Shown here: positions 41,842 through 49,740 of the stretch, piece by piece
How positions within the stretch are numbered: position 1 is the first letter of the stretch
How the letters are laid out: every line of letters starts with the position of its first letter
From: Phycobacter sedimenti
GTDB lineage: Bacteria > Pseudomonadota > Alphaproteobacteria > Rhodobacterales > Rhodobacteraceae
NCBI RefSeq assembly: GCF_038148855.1
Contig: NZ_JBBVGR010000002.1
Location: forward strand, 310,001-374,000
Direction: 5' to 3'
DNA: 64,000 nt
Program-made: the position numbers and the translations under genes
Notes under the pieces: model-generated
Told to the model about the DNA's origin: nothing
The model's input: only the letters and a program-made list of their open reading frames with translations
The model's database searches: none

Positions 41842-42521
41842 CAGGTCCTCTCTTTCTTGAAAAATTCTGCGAGGAAGGTTGCGATTTCAGGGTTGTCTAC
41901 GGGGGTGTTCAGACCTTTGGAGGCGTTGTCGAGGATCGGGTCCGGCACCACGCCGCGACCGCGTTTCTCGATCAGGCCGCGCACGAAGTCGTTGGAAAAC
42001 TCGGGATGTGGCTGCACGGTCCAGATGTGATCGCCGTAGGCCAGGATGCCGTTCTCGCAGAATTCGTTGCCTGCCAGGACACGGGCACCTTCAGGACGGG
42101 TGACCACCTGATCCTGATGCCAGGCATTGAGGGTGACGTCCTTGCCATCCTGCTGATAGGTCACATGACCCACCGCCCAGCCGCCATCGTATTTCGCCAC
42201 GGTTCCGCCCAGGGCCTGCGCGATGATCTGATGGCCAAAGCAGATCCCGGCCATGGGCAGTTTCCTGGTGTTGATCTGGCGGATCAGGTCTTCGAGCGGG
42301 GGGATCCAGTCGTGCGGCTCATAGGCGCCGTGTTTCGATCCGGTGATCAGCCAGGCGTCCGCGTCTTCGGGTCCGTCAGGGAATACACCATCGACCACCG
42401 CCCAGGTTGCAAAGTCGAACCCATGCCCCCCCAGAAGGAGGCGGAACATTTCGTCGTAGTCGCCTGAGCTTTCGATCAGGTCCTCCGGGGCATGGCCGGT
42501 TTGCAGAATGCCGATTTTCAT
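41841..42521 (-). CDS. Class I glutamine amidotransferase-like hydrolase
   Basis: A 226-residue class I GATase domain protein. The nucleophile is Cys in MAGICFGHQIIAQALGG, and His/Glu appear in WTVQPHPEFSND. Similar stand-alone proteins (distinct from PuuD) hydrolyse gamma-glutamyl bonds or serve as amidotransferase subunits; placement between two GS-like ligases and before an amine oxidase suggests removal of a gamma-glutamyl group, as PuuD does. It begins 56 bases after the paralogous GS-like gene. Confidence 0.85.
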   Translation of the reverse strand: MKIGILQTGHAPEDLIESSGDYDEMFRLLLGGHGFDFATWAVVDGVFPDGPEDADAWLITGSKHGAYEPHDWIPPLEDLIRQINTRKLPMAGICFGHQIIAQALGGTVAKYDGGWAVGHVTYQQDGKDVTLNAWHQDQVVTRPEGARVLAGNEFCENGILAYGDHIWTVQPHPEFSNDFVRGLIEKRGRGVVPDPILDNASKGLNTPVDNPEIATFLAEFFKKERT

Positions 42522-42577
42522 AGGTCACCAATTTGATCAAATTAACCGTAGCCGATGCGTTGCGCTCGGGCAAGGGA

Positions 42578-43897
42578 TCATACGGCTTCCAGCCAGGACA
42601 GCCAGTGGCCTTCCTTCGGGCGGGATGAAAACTCGGCCAGTTCCTGCCGTTTTGTCATCACAAGATTGCGGATCGCCATTGCAGGCAGGATCCGCGCAAT
42701 CAGCGGGTCGCTTTCGAAGAGGTCGATCGCCTCGTCCCAGCTCGAAGCAAGCTGGGGCAGGCCCTGGATGTCATAGATATTGCCACTGGAGGGGGCAGGG
42801 GGCTGCATTGCGTCCTCGATCCCGACGAGGGCCGCGCCCAGAACGGTGGCCAGCATCAGATAGGGGTTGATGTCGCCGCCTGCCGCGCGGTGCTCGATCC
42901 GCCGCGCCTTCGGGCTGCCGCCGGGAATGCGGATGGCGGCGGTGCGGTTCTCATAGGCCCAGGCGGCGCTGGTAGGCGCATGGGCGCCGGGAATCAACCG
43001 GTCATATGAGTTGCCATGGGGGGCAAAGATCAGCGTGCTGGGGGGCATCGCCGCAAGGCACCCGGCAACGGCGCTCAACAACAAATCCGATCCTGTCTCG
43101 GTGCCATCGTCAAAGATGTTGTTGCCAGCCTCATCCACCACCGAGAAATGCACATGCATGCCATTGCCGGCTTCTTCGGCATAGGGTTTGGCCATGAAGG
43201 TGGCTGCAAATCCATGTTTACGGGCCAAACCTTTTACCAAAGCCTTGAACAGCCAGGCATCATCTGCACAGCGCATGGCGTCCTGATGGTCGAGGTTGAT
43301 CTCGAACTGCCCGAGCCCGGCTTCGGAGATTGCGTCTTTTGCCGGGATGCCCATTGCTTCAGCGCCTTCATAGACATCCGAGAAAAAGGCATCGAAGGCG
43401 TCAAGCTCGGCCACAGAGAGGACCGATTGCTGGTCCAGTTCGCGTCCCGTGAGCGGATCGATCGGCGGTCCGGGCTGGGCGCCGGCGTCATCCACGAGGT
43501 TGAATTCCATTTCCGTGGCAGCAACCACTTTCCAGCCGCGCGCAGCATATCGCCCAAGCACTTCCGCCAGAACCTGGCGCGGATCGCCAAGGAAGGGTGT
43601 CCCATCTTCCAGCACCATGGTCATCGGAATGAGGGCCGACGGGGTGCTGAGCCAGGGCATGGGAACCGCGCCCCTTTCGGTGGGCAAGAGGATGCCATCG
43701 GCATCGCCGGTCTCGAAAACCAAGGGGCTGTCTTCGATGTCGCGGCCCCAGATGTCAACGTTCAGCACCGAAACCGGCATGCGGGCGGTGCCGTCGTCCA
43801 GCTTGCGCGCAAGCTGCGCGGGCATACGCTTTCCGCGCATCTGCCCGTTCATGTCACAGGCGGCAATGCGGACGGTTCTGAGGCCTGAGAGATCCAT
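42578..43897 (-). CDS. Second glutamine-synthetase-like protein
   Basis: A 439-residue GS-family protein, a paralogue of the one at 40483. Metal/ATP motifs are EMEFNLV, EAGLGQFEINL and MHVHFSVVDE, and the C-terminal ENRTAAIRIPGGSPKARRIEHR is intact. ATG at 43897 is chosen over 43909 because GGAG ends six bases before it. It could act on a different amine from its neighbour or form a hetero-oligomer; neither can be decided from sequence. It opens the three-gene run towards the amine oxidase. Confidence 0.85.
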   Translation of the reverse strand: MDLSGLRTVRIAACDMNGQMRGKRMPAQLARKLDDGTARMPVSVLNVDIWGRDIEDSPLVFETGDADGILLPTERGAVPMPWLSTPSALIPMTMVLEDGTPFLGDPRQVLAEVLGRYAARGWKVVAATEMEFNLVDDAGAQPGPPIDPLTGRELDQQSVLSVAELDAFDAFFSDVYEGAEAMGIPAKDAISEAGLGQFEINLDHQDAMRCADDAWLFKALVKGLARKHGFAATFMAKPYAEEAGNGMHVHFSVVDEAGNNIFDDGTETGSDLLLSAVAGCLAAMPPSTLIFAPHGNSYDRLIPGAHAPTSAAWAYENRTAAIRIPGGSPKARRIEHRAAGGDINPYLMLATVLGAALVGIEDAMQPPAPSSGNIYDIQGLPQLASSWDEAIDLFESDPLIARILPAMAIRNLVMTKRQELAEFSSRPKEGHWLSWLEAV

Positions 43898-43992
43898 GGG
43901 GGGCTCCATTGTTGGTGCTCATAGTTCTACCCGAGCCAATCAAAGACGCAATCAAAATTTGATCAAAAATTGTCGCAGGCGGATCTGCGCAC

Positions 43993-44022
43993 AAAAAATG
44001 GCCCCCGAAGGAGCCAATTTTT
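43993..44022 (-). terminator. Terminator of the amino acid ABC transporter operon
   Basis: TGGCCCCC (43999-44006) pairs with GGAGCCA (44010-44016), loop CGAA; the minus strand then runs into TTTTTT. It lies about 22 bases after the last permease stop. Confidence 0.8.
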
Positions 44023-44043
44023 GTTGCTGCGCAAGAGGCGAAA

Positions 44044-44850
44044 TCAGCGGATAAGGTTTGGCCTCAGCCTCATTTTTGTTCGGCGCTCCTGCGGGATATG
44101 GCGGTTCAGTCTTTTGTTCACGAGGCCAAACAGCCCTATGATCAAAAGCGTCAGCAGGATGAAGTAGAAGGCCAGAATCGGGTAGGGGATGAAGGGGTTG
44201 AACGTCTTGTCCGCAAAGTAATTCGCGTAGTAGAGCGCATCGCCCTTTTGCCGCCATGCTGGAAAACCGGAAAAGAACACCAGCGTTGTGGCATGGAAAA
44301 GGAAGATTGCCTCATTCGTGTAAGACGGCCAGGCCAGCCGCATCATCGTCGGCCACATGATCCGCCGGAACCGGTGCCACCCCGACAGGCCATAGGCATC
44401 CGCCGCCTCGATATCGCCCTTGGGGATGGAGCGCAGCGCGCCATAGAAGATCTCGGCGCTATAGGCCGAGGTATTGAAGAACAAGACCACCAGCGCCCCC
44501 AGCCAGGCTGATGAAAATGCGTCGAGGATTGGGGAGAAGCCCTTCAGCTCAAGGAACAGGAAGTAGGCAAAGAAGAACTGGATGAAGAGCGGTGATCCCC
44601 GGAACACAAAGATGAACCACTCCGCCGGTTTGCGCCACATGGCGGAGGGGGAGTTTTTCGCCACCGCCAGAAGGTTGGCAAAGAAGAACCCGCTGATGAC
44701 CGCGAGGGTGCCGAAATAGATGTTCCAGATCATCCCCGATCCGATCAGGGTGAAGTGTTCGCACAGGGTAAAGTCGCTGCGCGGCAGCAGGCGTTCCCCA
44801 TAACCCAGCGAGCGGAAGGCGTAAGCCTGGATGGTCTCGATACAGCTCAT
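44044..44850 (-). CDS. Polar amino acid ABC transporter permease, HisM type
   Basis: A 268-residue inner-membrane permease with several hydrophobic segments and the EAA-type loop DIEAADAYGLSGWHRFRRIMWPT, which docks to the ATPase. It pairs with the upstream permease to form the channel. The open frame reaches 44982 but ATG at 44850 overlaps the upstream stop (ATGA), as usual for HisQ/HisM pairs. Last gene of the operon. Confidence 0.9.
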   Translation of the reverse strand: MSCIETIQAYAFRSLGYGERLLPRSDFTLCEHFTLIGSGMIWNIYFGTLAVISGFFFANLLAVAKNSPSAMWRKPAEWFIFVFRGSPLFIQFFFAYFLFLELKGFSPILDAFSSAWLGALVVLFFNTSAYSAEIFYGALRSIPKGDIEAADAYGLSGWHRFRRIMWPTMMRLAWPSYTNEAIFLFHATTLVFFSGFPAWRQKGDALYYANYFADKTFNPFIPYPILAFYFILLTLLIIGLFGLVNKRLNRHIPQERRTKMRLRPNLIR

Positions 44851-45650
44851 GCCGCTTTCCTTTGCGCTTCTCCGCCAATGGTGGCCTGCCCATGTGAAAG
44901 CCGCGCGGAGATCCGAGCCAGAACCATCTCCGAGACCTTCGTGAAGGCGAGATAGAACACCAAGAGCGCGAGGAAGTACCACATGCGCCAGTCGTCATGG
45001 GGGTAGTCGGTGAATTTGGCTGTCTTGCTGCCGCCCAGCTCGCGCGCCCAGTAGACGATGTCCTCAACACCGAGGAGGAACAGAAGCGGCGTCGCCTTGA
45101 TCAGCACCATCCAGAGGTTCGACAGGCCCGGCAGGGCGTAGGTCCACATCTGCGGCACGGTCACGCGCCAGAATGCCTGCCGACGGGTCATGCCATAGGC
45201 CTCTGCGGTTTCGATCTGCGCCCGCGGGACCGCGCCCATGGCGCCATGAAGGACGTTTGCCGCAAAGGCGCCAAAGACGATGGCAAAGGTCACCACGGCA
45301 AGGGTGAAGCCGTAGACCTCGTGGATCCACTGGGGAGAGGTGCCCAGTGGCATCTTTGCGATGTCACAGACAAGAAAATCGCTTCCCTGGCGGATGGGTT
45401 GATCCCAGTCCGGACACTTGATCTTGTGGCGCAGCCATTCGATGCCCTGGTCCAGAGCGATGACAAAGAACAAAAAGAAGGCGATGTCGGGCACGCCGCG
45501 CACGACGGCGATGTAGCCCTTGCCCAGCCAGGACAGAGGCAGAAACCGCGCGCGGGCCGCAATGGCGCCGCCAAAGCCGAACGCCAGCGCCAGCGGAGCC
45601 GTGATGGCCAGCAGCAAGAGGACCGTCCCGAAAGCGAGATAGAATCCCAT
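44847..45650 (-). CDS. Polar amino acid ABC transporter permease, HisQ type
   Basis: A 267-residue permease with N-terminal spans and the EAA loop QIETAEAYGMTRRQAFWRVTVP. A loop at about 75-110 containing KCPDWDQPIRQG is longer than in HisQ and probably periplasmic. It begins 206 bases after the binding-protein stop, across a hairpin, and its stop overlaps the partner permease start. Together with the ATPase and binding protein it forms one importer. Confidence 0.9.
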   Translation of the reverse strand: MGFYLAFGTVLLLLAITAPLALAFGFGGAIAARARFLPLSWLGKGYIAVVRGVPDIAFFLFFVIALDQGIEWLRHKIKCPDWDQPIRQGSDFLVCDIAKMPLGTSPQWIHEVYGFTLAVVTFAIVFGAFAANVLHGAMGAVPRAQIETAEAYGMTRRQAFWRVTVPQMWTYALPGLSNLWMVLIKATPLLFLLGVEDIVYWARELGGSKTAKFTDYPHDDWRMWYFLALLVFYLAFTKVSEMVLARISARLSHGQATIGGEAQRKAA

Positions 45651-45802
45651 GTGCTTTCCGGTGGTCAGGTAACATGACAGCCACTGGAGACCTTCCAGGC
45701 TGGCGGGGTCTGAGCAATAGGAAAAGATGGCTGACCTCGTTGTCTATGTCACCCGCATCCCTCCTTGTGGAGACGGATCATGCGCGCAACGGTGATAATG
45801 CA

Positions 45803-45829
45803 GCAAAGGGGAGCATCGCCCCCCTTTGC
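45803..45829 (-). promoter_or_regulatory. Hairpin between binding-protein and permease genes
   Basis: GCAAAGGGG (45803-45811) and CCCCTTTGC (45821-45829) form a perfect 9-base stem with a nine-base loop and no T run. Such hairpins often stabilise the upstream mRNA segment, raising binding-protein yield over permeases. Confidence 0.6.
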
Positions 45830-45856
45830 CAGTCATTTGATACAGGCAGGCAGAGC

Positions 45857-46567
45857 TTACCAGGTTCCGCCCACTTCCCATTTGGTGATCAGTGCGTTCA
45901 GGCTTCCGTCTTCCTTCATCGACGTGATGGCGGCGTCGAATTTTGCGCGCAGCTCGTCATCGCTTTCGCGGAAGGCCATGCCGATGCCACCGCCCAGCGG
46001 CACGTCGTCGCCTACAAACACCAGCTCAGAGCCTTCGACCTGCGGTTCCAGGAAGTCCTTGTCGGCCAGAACCGCATCGGCTTCGCCGGATTTCACGGCA
46101 GCGATGGTTTCATCCGGGGTGGGGAATTCCACCAGGGTCGCGCCAGTGTCGACCACGTGGTTGGCCTGGATGGTCGCAGTCTGCGCTGCGATGACGCCAC
46201 CGGTCAGGTCCACATCCGCCGACAGGGCCGCATAGGCCGAGGGAGACGGCGGGGTGTAGCCCTGGGTGAAGTCGACCACTTCTTCGCGCGCTTCGGTGAT
46301 CGACATGCCGGCGATGATCGCGTCGTAGTTGCCCGAGGTCAGGTTCGGGATGATCGAATCCCAGTCGTTGGTCACCCACTCGCAGGTCAGCGCGGCGCGC
46401 TTGCACAGCTCATCGCCCAGCTCGCGCTCGAACCCGTCCACTTCACCCTTGTCGTTGATGAAGTTGTACGGAGGGTAGGCGCCCTCGGTGCCGAGGCGCA
46501 CGGTATCGGCCAGGGCAACGCCCGCGGTCAGGGCCAGGGCAGCGGTGCCGAGAAGAATGGATTTCAT
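45857..46567 (-). CDS. Polar amino acid ABC transporter substrate-binding protein
   Basis: A 236-residue periplasmic binding protein with signal peptide (about 1-20, ending GVALA). The mature start VRLGTEGAYPPYNFINDKG and the late ITKWEVGGTW are typical of the lysine/arginine/ornithine and histidine binding family. GGGAG lies seven bases before ATG 46567. Ligand cannot be named; neighbouring gamma-glutamyl genes suggest an amino acid or related amine. Confidence 0.92.
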   Translation of the reverse strand: MKSILLGTAALALTAGVALADTVRLGTEGAYPPYNFINDKGEVDGFERELGDELCKRAALTCEWVTNDWDSIIPNLTSGNYDAIIAGMSITEAREEVVDFTQGYTPPSPSAYAALSADVDLTGGVIAAQTATIQANHVVDTGATLVEFPTPDETIAAVKSGEADAVLADKDFLEPQVEGSELVFVGDDVPLGGGIGMAFRESDDELRAKFDAAITSMKEDGSLNALITKWEVGGTW

Positions 46568-46610
46568 GAGGTTACTCCCGTTTGGTTGGTTTGTTTGTTG
46601 GTTGTTTGAC

Positions 46611-47423
46611 TTAGCGTCTGGTCGAAGACAGGAACCCGCGCAAACGTTCCGAGCGGGTGTTGCCAAAGACCTCGTCCGGCGGGCCCTGTTCTTCGATCAG
46701 CCCCTGGTGCAGGAAGACGACGTGGTCGGAAACATCGGCAGCCATGTTCATATCGTGGGTCACGATCATCATGGTGCGGCCTTCGGCGGCCAGGTCTTTG
46801 ATGACCCTCACCACTTCCTGCTCGAGTTCTGGATCGAGCGCCGATGTGGGCTCGTCGAACAAGAGCGCTTCGGGCTCCATGCACAGGGCGCGGGCGATGG
46901 CGGCGCGCTGCTGCTGGCCACCTGACAGTTGCGCAGGATAGGCATCGCATTTGTCGCCGATTCCAACCTTGTCGAGGTATTTGCGCGCAGAGTCCTCGAC
47001 CTCGGCACGGTCCCGTTTCAGCACGGTGAGCGGGGCTTCCATGACATTCTGCAGGATCGTCATATGCGACCAAAGATTGAACTGTTGGAACACCATCGAA
47101 AGGTTGGTGCGAATGCGCAGCACCTGATTGGCATCTGCCGGACGGCGGCCTTGGCCGCTGCCTGTCCATTTGATCGGCTCCCCCTTGAAGAGGATCTCCC
47201 CCTCCTGGCTGTCCTCCAAAAGGTTGCAGCAGCGCAGAAGGGTGGATTTGCCCGAGCCGGAAGAGCCAATGAGCGAGACAACCGAGCCGCGAGGCGCCGT
47301 GATGTCAACACCCTTGATGACCTCCAGATCGCCATAGGATTTATGCAGGCCGCGGATCTCTAGAACGGGCGTTGTCTGCGTTGCTGGCGTCGGGGCGGGC
47401 ATGAGAGCGGTCAAGGTGTGCAT
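46611..47423 (-). CDS. Polar amino acid ABC transporter ATPase
   Basis: A 270-residue ATPase energising the importer. Walker A is GSSGSGKST, the signature is LSGGQQQR, Walker B is ALLFDEPTSALD and the switch His is in VTHDMNM. ATG at 47423 and at 47402 are both possible; neither has a clear ribosome site and the first 18 residues are a non-conserved Pro/Ala/Thr stretch. It is the first gene of the operon, ending 43 bases before the binding-protein start. Confidence 0.92.
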   Translation of the reverse strand: MHTLTALMPAPTPATQTTPVLEIRGLHKSYGDLEVIKGVDITAPRGSVVSLIGSSGSGKSTLLRCCNLLEDSQEGEILFKGEPIKWTGSGQGRRPADANQVLRIRTNLSMVFQQFNLWSHMTILQNVMEAPLTVLKRDRAEVEDSARKYLDKVGIGDKCDAYPAQLSGGQQQRAAIARALCMEPEALLFDEPTSALDPELEQEVVRVIKDLAAEGRTMMIVTHDMNMAADVSDHVVFLHQGLIEEQGPPDEVFGNTRSERLRGFLSSTRR

Positions 47424-47546
47424 CGTCCGATTGGTAAAATTCTGTCTTATTGGACTCAAAAAAAGGCGGAATGCAATGTGCAAACCGTCAGATCACCGTG
47501 TGAACCCGGCGAAACGGCCAGCAGTGCTGCCAAAACGGACGTGGCC

Positions 47547-48329
47547 TCAGGCGTTTTTCCGTGCCCGTATCTTTTGTCCCGTCAAAACCGGACCTGGCGG
47601 TGTCGCAACAGCCAGATAATCCGCCATGGGGATCGCGACGACTCCCTTCAGATGCAGTGTCTCGGCCGTCTGCGCATCTAGCTCAGATATGGCCTGTGCA
47701 ATCGCCTGAAAAAGCGGTGCAGGATCATTGCCAAGGGCGGTTATGAAGGGCAGTCCGGGCGTATTCACGGTGCGGTCAATGACCTCCAGATCGGCGGCGA
47801 AATCGTCGTATTTCTGGATCATCTGCCAGGACAGGATATCGAGGCAGGCAAAATCCGCGCGGCCCTCTGCAACGGCTTTGGCCGAATCCTGATGGCTGCC
47901 GGTTTCAATCAGGCTGCCAGGCAAGAGGCCCGCATCCTGCATGTGAATGATCGGCCCCGCCCAGCCCGACTGTGACAGGCTGTCGTTATAGGCAAATGCC
48001 TTGCCGTCAAATCCCTGCAAGCCGCCGCCGCTGCCTTTGCGGGCCACAAATACACTGTAGTAATACCCCGGCGGGCAGCCTTCATGCCCGTAGTCGGGGG
48101 TTCCGACAAGCTGCACCTCGCCGTAAAGGCGCGTGCGCAGGGGGCAACCGCAGGTCTGTCCCAGGACGAGGTCCTTTGCGGTCCAGGCGCTCCAGGCATC
48201 CTTTGTGCGATCCGGCGCCTCGGGCAGGTCATCGTAGAGGCCCTTGAGCGCGTCGCGAATGGCCCCCCAGAACCTGTCATTGGCAGCAGCGGTCTCCGGG
48301 CGGTCGTACATTCCAAGATGGGTGATCAC
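47547..48329 (-). CDS. PhnD-like binding-fold protein without signal peptide
   Basis: A 260-residue protein of the phosphate/phosphonate-binding (PhnD) fold: GQTCGCPLRTRL, PDYGHEGCPPGYYYSVFVARKGSG and HQDSAKAVAEGRADFACLD are family-like. There is no signal peptide, unlike transport PhnD proteins, so it may be cytoplasmic. It starts with GTG overlapping the upstream TerB stop (GTGA). Ligand and partners are unknown; it sits in an operon with two TerB proteins rather than an ABC system. Confidence 0.78.
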   Translation of the reverse strand: MITHLGMYDRPETAAANDRFWGAIRDALKGLYDDLPEAPDRTKDAWSAWTAKDLVLGQTCGCPLRTRLYGEVQLVGTPDYGHEGCPPGYYYSVFVARKGSGGGLQGFDGKAFAYNDSLSQSGWAGPIIHMQDAGLLPGSLIETGSHQDSAKAVAEGRADFACLDILSWQMIQKYDDFAADLEVIDRTVNTPGLPFITALGNDPAPLFQAIAQAISELDAQTAETLHLKGVVAIPMADYLAVATPPGPVLTGQKIRARKNA

Positions 48330-48769
48330 AGGCTTGCCTCCGCACGTTGTCGCGCCAGAGCGCTGTCCCGGTCACTGACCCCCAAGAGGCTGGCAGAAAG
48401 GCGCAACAGACTGTCCTCGCCTGCGTCCCGCTTCCCATCGGCAAGCACCACCTGCCAAAGGGCTTCGATTACGCCGATGCGATCCTCATAGCGCACGGCA
48501 TCCTTGATCGCGCGGGTGAAGCGGACAGTGTCGGGGGCCTCGGCCTCCATTGCTTCGGCCTCTTCGCGCAGGATGATCGCACCGCCCATGTCCAGCCCGT
48601 AGCGCGACTGGTTGATGCGGTCGATCCGGTCCTTTTCGACCTCGGAATAATTGTGGTCCGAGCGCGCCACCCGCACCAGAAGCGCACAAAGCGCAAGGCG
48701 GGCGTCCGTATCGTTCAAAGGCGCATCCGCCGGTGACAGCAGACGGTTAAGAAGATCCCGGAACATCAT
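48326..48769 (-). CDS. TerB-family protein, second copy
   Basis: A 147-residue all-helical TerB-like protein. Conserved landmarks are LCALLVRVARSDHNYSEVEKD and LWQVVLADGKRDAGEDSLLR, repeats with acidic residues that bind metal in TerB. Members occur in tellurite and stress operons and as partners of other modules; tellurite resistance cannot be claimed here. It overlaps both neighbours by four bases (ATGA and GTGA). Confidence 0.83.
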   Translation of the reverse strand: MMFRDLLNRLLSPADAPLNDTDARLALCALLVRVARSDHNYSEVEKDRIDRINQSRYGLDMGGAIILREEAEAMEAEAPDTVRFTRAIKDAVRYEDRIGVIEALWQVVLADGKRDAGEDSLLRLSASLLGVSDRDSALARQRAEASL

Positions 48770-49230
48770 TTGGCATCCTCTGGGGTTGGGGCAAGCTTCT
48801 GCAGGGCGCGCGCTCGCGCGGTCTGGCTATCGGCATAGGACAGCCCCATGGCCTTGCGGGCATCCTCGACGATCTTGACCTCGCCTTCCTGTTCGTTGCC
48901 GTCGGCCAGCACCACTTCCCACAGGGCGTCCAATGCCGCCAGGCGTTCTTCCAGCCCTGTTGTTTCACGGATCAGGCGGCCGAAGGTGTCGGTTTCGGGC
49001 GCCGCTGCATGAAGTTTTTCACAATTGGCGCGCACCTTTGCGGCTTCGATGGCGTTGTGCTGGTAGACCCGCGCCAGAATCCGGTCGATCAGGCTTATCT
49101 CTTCCAGCTGATATTCCCGATCGGATTGCGCGACGCGCACCATAAGCGCACCAAGGGCCAGTTCAGCATCCGGGTCCGGCAGAGCCGGGGACTGCGGCGG
49201 GCGGAAGGCTTGAAAGAGCTTTTTCAGCAT
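48766..49230 (-). CDS. TerB-family protein, first copy
   Basis: A 154-residue paralogue of the preceding gene with the same landmarks (LGALMVRVAQSDREYQLEEIS, LWEVVLADGNEQEGEVKIVED). The two proteins are clearly related but diverged, suggesting a hetero-oligomer or sub-functional copies. It overlaps the next TerB gene by ATGA and starts 41 bases after the DUF1330 stop. Confidence 0.83.
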   Translation of the reverse strand: MLKKLFQAFRPPQSPALPDPDAELALGALMVRVAQSDREYQLEEISLIDRILARVYQHNAIEAAKVRANCEKLHAAAPETDTFGRLIRETTGLEERLAALDALWEVVLADGNEQEGEVKIVEDARKAMGLSYADSQTARARALQKLAPTPEDAK

Positions 49231-49271
49231 GAGGTCAGTTGATCCTGCAAATGAATGGCGGCCAACGGCGC

Positions 49272-49565
49272 TTAGCCATCGTAGCCTTCGATGATCTCCA
49301 TGTCCCCTGTAGAGACCGGATCGCGCAGAGCCTTGGCATCCTGATAGGCGACGGAGTCATAGCAGGCCTTGGCGGTCTCGAAATCCTTGAATTCGATCAC
49401 GACGGTGCGGGCGCGCATTGTACCTTCGCGCACCTCTTTCGGACCACCGCGGACCAGAAATTTCGCGCCATATTCCGCAAAAGGCGCCGCGTTTGCGGCT
49501 ACGTAGTCCTTGTACCGCTCCATGTCGTCAACATCGACGTGGGCCACCCAATATCCTTTTGGCAT
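49272..49565 (-). CDS. DUF1330 protein
   Basis: A 97-residue ferredoxin-like DUF1330 protein: KGYWVAHVDVDDMERYKDYV at the N-terminus and RTVVIEFKDFETAKACYDS mid-protein are typical. Function in this family is unknown. It probably begins the operon with the two TerB genes and the PhnD-like gene. A short promoter-like region separates it from the valS terminator. Confidence 0.88.
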   Translation of the reverse strand: MPKGYWVAHVDVDDMERYKDYVAANAAPFAEYGAKFLVRGGPKEVREGTMRARTVVIEFKDFETAKACYDSVAYQDAKALRDPVSTGDMEIIEGYDG

Positions 49566-49701
49566 TCGGAATCCTTTTTCTTCTTTTCGCCAAGCTGAAA
49601 CAGGTGGAGCGCAAAGACAATGGCCGGCTTTGGCAGAATTTCCCCGTTCCCTGTGTCAAAATCTCAAGAATACGTCAGAAAAGGCAAGTAAATTCAAAGG
49701 A

Positions 49702-49726
49702 AGCCGCCCGCACGCGGCGGGCGGCT
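49702..49726 (-). terminator. Terminator after valS
   Basis: AGCCGCCCGC (49702-49711) and GCGGGCGGCT (49717-49726) form a perfect 10-base stem with a five-base loop; on the minus strand TTCCTTTG follows. Confidence 0.8.
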
Positions 49727-49740
49727 CTGGAATTGCCGTC

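Noticed and set aside
48326..49230. Tellurite-resistance operon
   Set aside because: Only TerB-like genes are present, without terC, terD or terE, so resistance is not supported.
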